Below are positions 32,841 to 43,992 of a stretch of 64,000 nt of DNA, one piece after another; position 1 is the first letter of the stretch; each line of letters starts with the position of its first letter. Made by a program: the position numbers and the translations under genes. The notes beneath the pieces are model-generated. The model was given only the letters and a program-made list of their open reading frames with translations. It was not told where the DNA came from and searched no databases. This DNA is from Nematostella vectensis (Eukaryota; Cnidaria; Anthozoa; Actiniaria; Edwardsiidae): NCBI RefSeq assembly GCF_932526225.1, contig NC_064043.1, positions 8,795,501-8,859,500 on the forward strand. The letters are read 5' to 3'.

Positions 32841-33664
32841 TTGTTTGGTTTTGTGTTTGCTCGCTTTACGACAAAACCCAAATACAGGCTGTATTTCTCT
32901 ATGTAAGTATTACCATTTCTATAAAAAATAAATAAATAACAACTCAAACGTACAAAAAAACACTTGAGTATATAAATATGAAAAAAACAATGTGTATTGT
33001 GGTAATATCAACCAAACAAAAGACAAAAGACCGCTTGATACAATGCATCGATCGAAAGAGGAATTAATGCAACAGCTACATACAGCGATAAAATTGTTGA
33101 CTGGGGATTATAGGGAAATTCATTATGAGAATCACCAATCAAAATTATTGAGTAACTTAACTTAGTAAGAATTAAGTTTTACAGCTTACGTCGGTTTAGC
33201 ACTTATACCATCGTTTTGATAGAGACAAAAGATTTTCTCCTTCCTTAGTTCCAATTTCGTCATTAGACATTGTCTTGCCAAGATTCTGGTCTCTTTTTTT
33301 GGGAGTTTGTGACAGCAATTTGTTAAGTAAAGGTTTCAATGCATACCTGTCAACCTCCGAAAATCTCAAGGCTTGAAAATGTTTGGGGAGGGGTGGGGGT
33401 ATATTCATTTTTTGGGGGGGAGGGGTCAAAAAGTCAAATTATTTTAGGTTTTACTGTATTTGTCAGGGTTTTATTAACAAATTCAACATTCACAGATAGT
33501 GCAAAAGTGTATTGTGTTTTTATTCTACCAAGGAGACATAAATATTGTAAAATTATCACAAAGTGTGCGGGCAGGCGGGGGCGACCACACATGGTACCCG
33601 CGCGATGACCAAAAAAACTAAGTCGCATAGTTAATTCCATTTCTCTATACCTATGGAGCTCCTG

Positions 33665-34842
33665 TCTCCGCTATAACTACCAGAATTACCACTATAACTA
33701 CCAGCATTACCACTATAACTACCAGCATTACCATTATAACTACCAGCATTACCACTATAACTACCAGCATAACCACTATAACTACCAGCATTACCACTAT
33801 AACTACCAGCATTACCACTATAACTACCAGCATTACCACTATAACTACCAGCATTACCACTATAACTACCAGCATTACCACTATAACTACCAGCATTACC
33901 ACTATAACTACCAGCATTACCACTATAACTACCAGCATTACCACTATAACTACCAGCATAACCACTATAACTACCATCATTACCACTATAACTACCAGCA
34001 TTACCACTATAACTACCAGCAAACCCACTATAACTACCAGCATTACCACCATAACTACCAGCATTACCACTATAACTACCATCATTACCACTATAACTAC
34101 CAGCATTACCACTATAACTACCATCATTACCACTATAACTACCAGCATTACCACTATAACTACCAGCATTACCACTATAACTACCAGCATTACCACTATA
34201 ACTACCAGCATTACCACTATAACTACCAGCATTACCACTATAACTACCAGCATTACCACTATAACTACCAGCATTACCAATATAACTACCAGCATTACCA
34301 CTATAACTACCATCATTACCACTATAACTACCAGCAATACCACTATAACTACCAGCATCACCTCTATAACTACCAGCATTACCACTATAACTACCAGCAT
34401 TACCACTATAACTACCAGCATTACCACTATAACTACCAGCATTACCACTATAACTACCAGCATTACCACTATAACTACCAGTATTACCACTATAACTACC
34501 AGCATTACCACTATAACTACAAGCATTACCACTATAACTACCAGCATTACCACTATAACTACCACCATCACCACTACAACTACCAGCAATACCACTATAA
34601 CTACCATCATTACCACTATAACTACCAGCATTACCACTATAACTACCAGCATTACCACTATAACTACCAGCATTACCACTATAACTACCAGCATTACCAC
34701 TATAACTACCAGCATTACCACTATAACTACCAGCATTACCATTATAACTACCAGCATTACCACTATAACTACCAGCATTACCACTATAACTACCAGCATT
34801 ACCACTATAACTACCAGCATTACCACTATAACTACCAGCATT
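33665..34842. repeat. 21-bp minisatellite array A2
   Basis: About 56 units of the same ACTACCAGCATTACCACTATA family, more homogeneous than A1. It is interrupted at its right end by the hAT element and continues in degraded form at 37281-37460. Confidence 0.95.
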
Positions 34843-37280
34843 TAGGCTCTTACCGAAAGTGCTAGCACTTTTTTTGGCATTATTTGGCTTCGCGAGCACT
34901 TTTTTTTACATTTTTTCCCAAAAAGCACTGCTAGCATTTTTTCTTATTATCGACTGATTATTTATATAATTTCGCGTTAATCAGCACACTCTGACTTCAC
35001 ATATGTCGTCCAAAGCCGCAATTTGCATTCATTTTCGTCAAAGGAGACGAGGAGGCTGGGGAATATGTTTGATAGGTCAGCGGTTGCCTTCTAGAACCCG
35101 GTCCATCACGTCAGTCCTACTCGTGGCTCGTTCCAAGATGGCGTCATTCACTAGCAATACTGGAAGTCAGCCAAGCAAGGCAGAGATAGCTCGAGAGCGT
35201 ACTCTGCCATCAATCAGTGGAACAAAACAAATCTAGGGGGAACTGTGATGTAAAGAACATAAGCATACATGATCGGATTCAGCATTATCCAGGAGAGGAA
35301 CTAACAATCAAAGACGGGAAGTTGTTTTGTCTGGCATGTCGCGAAATAGTGTCTTCAAAGAAGAGTATTCTAACTACACACTTGGCTTCAAAGAAACATG
35401 GAAATGGTAAAGAGAAACTGAAGAAGTCTAAGTTGAAGGATCAGACTATTATGGAGGCTTTTAGAGCGGCGGACATGACGCAGAAAGACAGCACTCTACC
35501 AATATCTGAACGGGCCTACCGACTCGAAGTGGTCGAAGAGTTTCTGAAGGCTGGCATCCCACTTGGGAAAATCGATAAGCTACGCTCCCTCTTAGAAAAG
35601 AATGGCCAACGTCTCACAGCAAGTGCTCATCTTGGTCAGTACATTTCAATTGTTCTCAAGCAGGAAGTCGAAAGGATAAAAAATTAACTGACTTTGCCTG
35701 GCTAGACTGGCATGACAAGAGATGTTTCGATGATCTTTGACGGAAGTACACGACAAGGAGAAGCAATTGCTGTCATCCTGCGTTTCCTTGACGAGAATTG
35801 GTCGATTATTCAACGTCTCGTCAAAATTGATATATGTTCCAAGTCAGTGAATGCGGATGATCTTGCACAAGTTCTTAATCAGTGCCTATCAGTTGATAAT
35901 GGTGTCAAGGTCAATTCGTTACTCGCAGCCATGAGAGATGGGGCAAGTGTGAACCAGGCAGCGTTGGATAGGATTGCATTTATCTTTCCTAAGCTGCTCA
36001 ACGTTGTGTGTTTCTCACACACGCTTGACAATGTTGGGAATCATCTTGTCATTCGAACTCTTCTAGAGTTCGGTAGCGTGTGGCTTCGCCTGTTCCGCCA
36101 TAGTTACAAGGCAAAGCTGTTGTGGAAAGATCTGACTGGGCAAAGACCGAGATCATACAGTGAGACCAGATGGTGGTCAAATTGGGAAGTCTACAAACAA
36201 ATGTTACTGCAGTTTGGAGATATTGAGGGATTCATGATAGAAGCAGAAGCCGCTAATATTGGTCCACAGTTACTCCCTCAACTCCAGGCAATACTTTCCG
36301 ATCCTGAGCGAGTGATCAACCTGAAGCTCGAGCTCGCCATCACCATCGATGTTGGGGAGCACTTTGTAAAAGCGACCTATTTCTTGGAAGGTTATGGCCC
36401 TCTCGTGTTCTCGTGTTATGAGAAACTCCATGCTGTTGCCCAAGCCTGCCAAGCCCCTTACTTTCCAAACGTGCGTGCAGTCGCAGCAGCAATCGCTGAA
36501 AAAAATCCTGCCGAAAACGTAGCAGCCCTCGAACAGCAGGCAAAGGCATGTGCTCAACCAGCCATAGATTGGTTTCTTAGAAAGTTCAATGTCCAACTAT
36601 ACAACACAGTGTTAGCGTTCAAGGCTGCGAGGTATATGTGTCCGGTCAGCGTACAGTGACTGAAGCCAACTCAGCACTCAGTAGAGGCCTTGCGAATCTT
36701 CCCTTTTCTCAATGATGATTGCATTATCAACGGCCTAAAAGCTGAACTACCTGCTTACTTAGCTGCCACTGCAGATGTGGTAATCAACACAGAAGAGCGA
36801 AAGGTAAAATGGTGGCACGACCACAAGGAACAGCTCCCTCACTGGGCTTCTGCAGTGAAGAAAGTGCTGTTGGTGCAGCCATCCTCGGCTGCAGCAGAAA
36901 GGGTATTCTCTGTTCTCAATTCCGCATTCAACGACCAACAGGAGCATGCCTTAGTTGACTATCTGCAAGCAAGTGTGATGACCCAGTACAACAAGCGATG
37001 ACTAACTTCTAAAATGGGTAATGATGACCCAATGACAAGCGTGTGTTGGACTTAAATGGAAAAAAAATTGATTGTTAAATTTTGATGTTAAAACATGTGA
37101 GCGAAAATCTGAAAATGTAATGTTCTATATGATTAAAAAAAGTCTGAAAAAATGAGCATTTTTTTTTAATCCACAAGCATTTAAAAAAAAATAGCATTAT
37201 TTTAGCACTTTTTTGGCAAAAAACAAGCACTGCTTTTAGCATTTAATGCTTTTTTAACTAGCACTTTCGGTAAGAGCCTA
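34843..37280 (+). mobile_element. hAT transposon, unit 1 copy
   Basis: Terminal inverted repeats TAGGCTCTTACCGAAAGTGC at the left and the exact inverse at the right, with CCAGCATT on both sides as the 8-bp target duplication typical of hAT elements. Subterminal AGCACTTTTTT motifs are abundant at both ends. It carries one transposase gene on the + strand, here broken. The insertion point is inside the 21-bp array. Confidence 0.93.
35003..37001 (+). pseudogene. hAT transposase, inactivated
   Basis: Same protein as at 44153-46150. A one-base indel near 35220 shifts the frame, TAA at 35685-35687 and TAG at 35703-35705 interrupt it, and TGA lies at 36657-36659. Recognisable pieces are the BED-type finger (CLACREIVSSKKS...HLASKKH), CFSHTLDNVGNH, ETRWW, and the C-terminal dimerisation motif SSAAAERVFSVLNSAF. 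It cannot make full-length transposase. Confidence 0.93.
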
Positions 37281-37460
37281 CCAGCATTACCATTATAATT
37301 ACAAGAACTACCACTATAAGTACCAGCATCACCACTACAACTAATACTAGCAATACCACTATAACTACCAGCGTTACCACATCCATCGCCATAATCACCA
37401 CCAGAATTATTACTACCTCCACCATCACTGCTACCACCATCATCATCACTAACAACATCA
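37281..37460. repeat. degraded tail of array A2
   Basis: Variants of the 21-bp unit continue after the hAT element, with strong divergence and CCACCATCATCATC runs. A duplicate is at 46430-46615. Confidence 0.8.
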
Positions 37461-38249
37461 CCTGAAACAATGCTTTATCCCTAACGCGCTTCAAGACGTT
37501 TGTCCATTAGCCTTTTTTAGCTTTATAATCATATTATTTCCTTACGGACTCGAGGCGTAAGACCTTTAAGCATGTTTTTCGATTCTGCGACACAGTGCAT
37601 AGTTCAACTCAGGTATTGGTCCGTGCATTCTTAGTTAGACTTTCAGACGCAACAGTCTATTTTTAGAAAAAGAATGAAAAAGCCTTTCATATCTTAAAAA
37701 ATGTTTATAAATTAGGGTGGTTCTGAAAGGAAATACTGCCTCGGGCATTTCCCGTTTTGAAAGACCATGTGAAGGTCGGATAACTAATGGTTGCAAAATT
37801 ATTATGTATAGATATCTGTGAATCAGATAATAAAGTAATTGGTTTGCCAACGTTTTTATTACAATTATGAAAAAAATGAATATTTTCAGCCTACTCGGTC
37901 CTCTGGCCTCAATTGACACAAACCTAGATCGATGTCTCGATGGTTTAGTGTGATGACGTCTATAAATGATGTCAAGCGTGAATGTGGGCAATAATAATAG
38001 GCCTATCTTTAAGGGGGCTAAAACCGGATATGATACGCGCGAATAATACACCGGTTACACCTCATAGTGCTGGTAAAACTAGCAAAACTTGAGAAATATC
38101 GCAGTTTGATTCACGTTTATCTTGATTTGTTATCTGGGATCAACTTCATTCACACGTACACAACATTTTTTATTTGTCTCTAGTTGTTATGGCGATAGTC
38201 AATACAAGTCATATTGATATGTTGGATTTTTACATCAAATTTAATCAGA

Positions 38250-38259
38250 GGGAATCCCC
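38250..38259 (+). promoter_or_regulatory. NF-kB site upstream of IL-17-like gene copy 1
   Basis: GGGAATCCCC fits the kappaB consensus GGGRNWYYCC at every position. It lies 70 bases upstream of the TATA box at 38329-38336 and is preserved in copy 2 at 47400-47409. Confidence 0.6.
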
Positions 38260-38328
38260 GAAAACACCTCACAAGCAAGTGCTAACAGCACGCCTGAAAT
38301 AGAACTTTCAGATAACAGAATTTGAGTG

Positions 38329-38336
38329 TATAAAAG
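38329..38336 (+). promoter_or_regulatory. TATA box, IL-17-like gene copy 1
   Basis: TATAAAAG lies 111 bases before the ATG at 38440. A perfect match is at 47479-47486 in copy 2. TATA boxes are typical of inducible genes. Confidence 0.65.
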
Positions 38337-38439
38337 AGGGTATGCGAGATGGTCCAGTCAAACACAGCTTGTTTAACAGCGGAAAAACAAGTTCAGCTGC
38401 ACACAAGACACGAGTCAATCGATTCATCATTCTCCAGTC

Positions 38440-39842
38440 ATGAAGGTAAGGCCTGACACGCTTTCCGTCGCTATGGAAACGCTGACAAGGAGGCCATGTA
38501 TAGGATAGGATAGAGGCCTTTACGTCGCTATGGAAACGCTGACAAAGTAGGTCATGTATAGGATATAGACCTTTCCGTCCCTATGGACACGCTGACAAGT
38601 AGTTCATGTATAGGATAGGATAGAGACCTTTCCGTCCCTATGGACACGCTGACAAGTAGTTCATGTATAGGATAGAGGCCTTTCCGTCGCTATGGACACG
38701 CTGACAAAGTAGGCCATGTATAGGATGTAATAGAGGCCGTTCCGTCCCTATGGACACGCTGACAAAGTAGGTCGTGTATAGCTTAGGATAGAGGCCTTTC
38801 CGTCCCTATGGATACGCTGACAAAGTAGGCCATGTATAGGATAGGATAGAAGCCTTTACGTCCAAGAGATTGCAACATATCTACCTTCAAATGTGACATG
38901 GGTTGGGCCGAATCTGGGATCTGTGGTATGCTATAGCCCCGTTAGGGTTCACCATTCAACTCTCATTTTATCCACCCTATTATTTTTTTTACCTTTCTTT
39001 ATTTCTCTTCTCACAAAGAAAGGTGTTCTTAGAATGTGCATCGTAAAACCTCATTTAAAAAAATTTCTTAAATTATTATAGTCATAAAATAATAATTCAT
39101 TAACCCATAACTCCCTTTAACTTAAATGGAAATACATACTCAAAAGGAACCCAACGTATCAAGAGGATGTACGGGATAGATCTATTGTCTGGCGTAAGGG
39201 TGCCAATTAAGGGTTCTCACGGGATTCGTATGCCAGGAACACAAACTCTAAAATAGGGTGATCCCTCCTTAAGCTCAAGCGCTATCTTCCCCCTTTGAAT
39301 AAATGTTTTGGCTTGAACATATCCATGTTTTCCACCTCTCAGCAGATCTCTTTGTCGTTGAGCGTCCTGTTGCTGTTCCTAGTGGTTCTGTGGAGCCCGC
39401 AAACAGAGTCCTGTGGTCTGAGGCCCCTCACATGCAAAGTACTGCGTCATCTATCAGACGATTACGTGCCAATCCTACTCCGCAAGAAACCTAACCTTGC
39501 AAACGACCTCTCGGGACCTTCTCAAACACAAGAATAAACATTGGAGCATCACGAAGCCAACGAGATGTCCCTAATGCGCCTGGGCGCACTAGCAGAGCCG
39601 CTGACCATGTCCATAGGAGAGTGGGCACGACGTGCCCATGGAGTTGGGAGACTGACGAGGATAGCGATAGGTTCCCCAAGTTCATCATGAGGGCAGTTTG
39701 CACTGACCGCGCTCGATGTGGCGTGTGCAGGAAAGTGTTTTACGAGCACACGGTGCTAAGAAGGCGATGTGATGCGTCCCTAGGGCTGGTGTGGGAGAGG
39801 GGTACCCATACTGTGCCTATTGCTTTCGTCCGCGACGTGTGA
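38440..39842 (+). pseudogene. IL-17-like cytokine, copy 1, frameshifted
   Basis: Exon 1 codes only Met-Lys (38440-38445); exon 2 runs from 39343. A 2-base insertion (CTCTCGGG against CTCGGG in copy 2) near 39510 shifts the frame, so translation ends at TAA 39535-39537 after about 82 residues, before the cytokine domain. The domain itself (TCPWSWETDEDSDRFP to VPIAFVRDV) survives in another frame at 39621-39842. The duplication junction begins 9 bases after the old stop, so this copy has lost its own 3' UTR and poly(A) site. It could still make a short secreted peptide, but not the cytokine. Confidence 0.8.
38446..38870. repeat. minisatellite at the start of the IL-17-like intron, copy 1
   Basis: About seven units of 52-60 bases with CCGTCGCTATGGACACGCTGACAAAGTAGG and CATGTATAGGATAGGATAGA begin directly after the donor of exon 1. 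The related array in copy 2 (47596-48080) has about eight units. Confidence 0.9.
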
Positions 39843-40009
39843 CACGAGAAGACTTGGGAAAAGAATGGAAATGGAATATAGGAAAAACAGGAGAAACAGC
39901 GAAAACCGACGAGAAATTCGAGGAGCGAGATTTTGACCGCTCGAGAAATGGGGCGAGAGCAAAAAAGGAAGGAGGGGAAGTACTGCGAATATAACCAAAA
40001 CCCGTCACC

Positions 40010-40886
40010 ACCACTACCAGCATTAGCACTATAACTACCAGTATTACCACTATAACTACCAGTACTACCACTATAACTACCAGCATTACCACTATAACTA
40101 CCAGCATTACCACTATAACTACCATCGTTACCATTACAACTACCAGCATTACCACTATAACTACCAGTATTACCACTATAACTACCAGTATTACCACTAT
40201 AACTACCATCATTACCATTATAACTACCAGCATTACCACTATAACTACCAGCACTACCACTACAACTACCAGCATTACCACTATAACTACCAGCATTACC
40301 ACTATAACTACCATCATTACCATTATAACTACCAGCATTACCACTATAACTACCAGCACTACCACTACAACTACCAGCATTACCACTATAACTACCAGTA
40401 TTACCACTATAACTACCAGCATTACCACTATAACTACCAGCATTACCACTATAACTACCAGCATTAGCACTATAACTACCAGCATTAGCACTATAACTAC
40501 CAGTATTATCACAATAACTACCAGCACTACCACTATAACTACCAGCATTACCACTATAACTACCAGCATTACCACTATAACTACCAGCATAACCACTATA
40601 ACTACCAGCACTACCACTATAACTACCAGCATTACCACTATAACTACCAGCACTACCACTATAACTACCAGCATAACCACTATAACTACCAGCACTCCCA
40701 CTACAACTACCAGCATTACCACTATAACTACCAGCATTACCACTACAACTACCAGCATTACCACTATAACTACCAGCATTACCACTACAACTACCAGCAT
40801 TACCACTATAACTACCATCGTTACCACTATAACCACCAGCATTACCACTATAACTACCAGCATTACCACTATAACTACCAGCATTT
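40010..40886. repeat. 21-bp minisatellite array B1 (unit 2)
   Basis: Counterpart of A1 with about 42 units and different unit order and number, showing array-length change since the duplication. Confidence 0.95.
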
Positions 40887-41277
40887 AGGCACTGCCTAAA
40901 GCGGAGCCAGCATATCCTCCAAATTCACAAGCATAGAATAGAAAGTTTTTGACTTTTCCTTACTCAAAAAACAAGGAGAAGGGGTGAGGGCAATCAATAG
41001 CTGGAACATAGTACACCACAGAATGATGCATTATATGCTTTTTATAATTTCTAGTGTTCTAAAATAGCTACCCACCCAGAGGGTTTCTTTACATAAAACA
41101 AACTTTATTTATTTGATTTATATATATTTTTTATTCCTTGTTTCTTGCTTGATACGCCTGAAAAAAAAAAAAAAAAAAAAACAGAAAAAAAACATTGAAA
41201 AAAAGTTTTGATTCTCCTGCAACTCCAAATGCTCTGCTCCAGAAAATTCATTACTTTCTATTTTACTCAAGCATATA

Positions 41278-42115
41278 CAGTCGAAGCTCTCTGAGCGACC
41301 GCTCTCGTAAGCGACCAGCTCCGATAACGACCACGATCACGAATCACCGATTGAATTGTCAAACAAACTCTGTATGAATTCTAAGCTCTCGTGAGCGACC
41401 AACTTATCGGTGCGACCAGCTCCGTAAACGACCAGAATTTCAAACCACCAACTGAGATTTTCATTTTTTTTAAGCTCTCGTAAGCGACCACAATGATTTT
41501 TGGCTTTACAACACCAGCCAACACCTGATAAACATCATATCCAATGCATGCTGAAATCACATATAAAGCGTAGTAGGCAACCATGTGGGCAACCAGTAGG
41601 CAACCATTAAAGAATTTCATAATTACAATTTTCTTAACTTCAATTTCAACCATGGGATTGACATTTCTTTGTCTCCAGAAAATTTATAAATGAAGGAATT
41701 TCTAGTCCATTACCAGCTCCACGATTTATCCTTTTTCCAGTTACAATAGCCATCCACTTGTTTGTTCGACGCTTTGGAATCGGCTAACAAAAGACGCCAT
41801 GCGATCGTCGTAGACGCAGAAGATATTCTCATGACGAAAAGCGCTTAAGTCGTCGATGTAAACGAGCATAACAAGCTACTTTGCGTAGAATTAATTGCTA
41901 TTAAATAAAACAACTCGCTCTCATGATAAGTCAAATACCTAGTTTTAAAAGTTTTAAGATTCCAGCGTTTTAATTAAGCTCCCGTAAGCGACCAACACCT
42001 ATTGTTCAAGTTTTTGACGCCCAGTGGTCGGTTATGAGAGCAACCTCTCGTAAGAGACCAGCTCCGTTAACGACCACAATTTTTAGTTCCCAAGGTGGTC
42101 GCTTACGAGAGCTTA
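41278..42115. mobile_element. decayed pogo/Tigger-like element (unit 2)
   Basis: Near-identical duplicate of 31812-32650, with a few substitutions such as GTGAGCGACC for GTAAGCGACC. Confidence 0.55.
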
Positions 42116-43134
42116 TCGAGTGGTGGCTTGTTTCTTATGCCCTTTATAAATTCTGTAGGTTCATGGCTGTCAACCTAACTTGGACAGAAATCTTGTGAAA
42201 TCGGGTGAAATACAGAGAATGTATGAACATTCTCACAAAAATTAGGCTTGGTCCTAAATCTGGTGACATCCGCCTAATGCGTGAGTTGACAGCCTTGTAG
42301 GTTGATTGTTTGGTTTTGTGTTTGCTCGCTTTACGACAAAACCCAAATACAGGCTGTATTTCTCTATGTAAGTATTACCATTTCTATAAAAAATAAATAA
42401 ATAACAACTCAAACGTACAAAAAAACACTTGAGTATATAAATATGAAAAAAACAATGTGTATTGTGGTAATATCAACCAAACAAAAGACAAAAGACCGCT
42501 TGATACAATGCATCGATCGAAAGAGGAATTAATGCAACAGCTACATACAGCGATAAAATTGTTGACTGGGGATTATAGGGAAATTCATTATGAGAATCAC
42601 CAATCAAAATTATTGAGTAACTTAACTTAGTAAGAATTAAGTTTTACAGCTTACGTCGGTTTAGCACTTATACCATCGTTTTGATAGAGACAAAAGATTT
42701 TCTCCTTCCTTAGTTCCAATTTCGTCATTAGACATTGTCTTGCCAAGATTCTGGTCTCTTTTTTTGGGAGTTTGTGACAGCAATTTGTTAAGTAAAGGTT
42801 TCAATGCATACCTGTCAACCTCCGAAAATCTCAAGGCTTGAAAATGTTTGGGGAGGGGTGGGGGTATATTCATTTTTTTGGGGGGAGGGGTCAAAAAGTC
42901 AAATTATTTTAGGTTTTACTGTATTTGTCAGGGTTTTATTAACAAATTCAACATTCACAGATAGTGCAAAAGTGTATTGTGTTTTTATTCTACCAAGGAG
43001 ACATAAATATTGTAAAATTATCGCAAAGTGTGCGGGCAGGCGGGGGCGACCACACATGGTACCCGCGCGATGACCAAAAAAACTAAGTCGCATAGTTAAT
43101 TCCATTTCTCTATACCTATGGAGCTCCTGTCTCC

Positions 43135-43992
43135 GCTATAACTACCAGAATTACCACTATAACTACCAGCATTACCACTATAACTACCAGCATTACCATT
43201 ATAACTACCAGCATTACCACTATAACTACCAGCATAACCACTATAACTACCAGCATTACCACTATAACTACCAGCATTACCACTATAACTACAAGCATTA
43301 CCACTATAACTACCAGCATTACCACTATAACTACCAGCATTACCACTATAACTACCAGCATTACCACTATAACTACCAGCATTACCACTATAACTACCAG
43401 CATTACCACTATAACTACCAGCATAACCACTATAACTACCATTATTACCACTATAACTACCAGCATTACCACTATAACTACCAGCAAACCCACTATAACT
43501 ACCAGCATTACCACCATAACTACCAGCATTACCACTATAACTACCATCATTACCACTATAACTACCAGCATTACCACTATAACTACCATCATTACCATTA
43601 TAACTACCAGCATTACCACTATAACTACCAGCATTACCACTATAACTACCAGCATTACCACTATAACTACAAGCATTACCACTATAACTACCAGCATTAC
43701 CACTATAACTACCAGAATTACCACTATAACTACCAGCATTACCACTATAACTACCAGCATTACCACTATAACTACCATCATTACCACTATAACTACCAGC
43801 ATTACCACTATAACTACCAGCATTACCACTATAACTACCAGCATTATCACTATAACTACCAGCATTACCACTATAACTACCAGCATTACCACTATAACTA
43901 CCATCATTACCACTATAACTACCAGCATTACCACTATAACTACCATCATTACCACCATAACTACCAGCACTACCACTATAACTACCAGCATT
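43135..43992. repeat. 21-bp minisatellite array B2 (unit 2)
   Basis: Counterpart of A2 but about 320 bases (about 15 units) shorter. It ends at the same hAT insertion. Confidence 0.95.

Larger units (their letters stand above)
30309..39850. repeat. tandem segmental duplication, unit 1 (9542 bp)
   Basis: Starts with GACTTGGGAAAAGAATGGAA and is followed head-to-tail by unit 2, which begins with the same string at 39851. The same string occurs a third time at 49067, where the copies end. Order in each unit: minisatellite, pogo-like element, minisatellite split by a hAT element, then an IL-17-like gene. The copies differ by scattered substitutions, small indels and array length. Confidence 0.95.

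Noticed and set aside
33631..34899. Two overlapping minus-strand frames (422 and 396 residues) in array A2
   Set aside because: Both arise from the same stop-free 21-bp unit in different frames; neither shows a conserved domain.
37635..38051. 138-residue minus-strand frame, also present at 46785-47201
   Set aside because: Its presence in both units only reflects the recent duplication. It overlaps the upstream region of the IL-17-like gene and has no recognisable domain.
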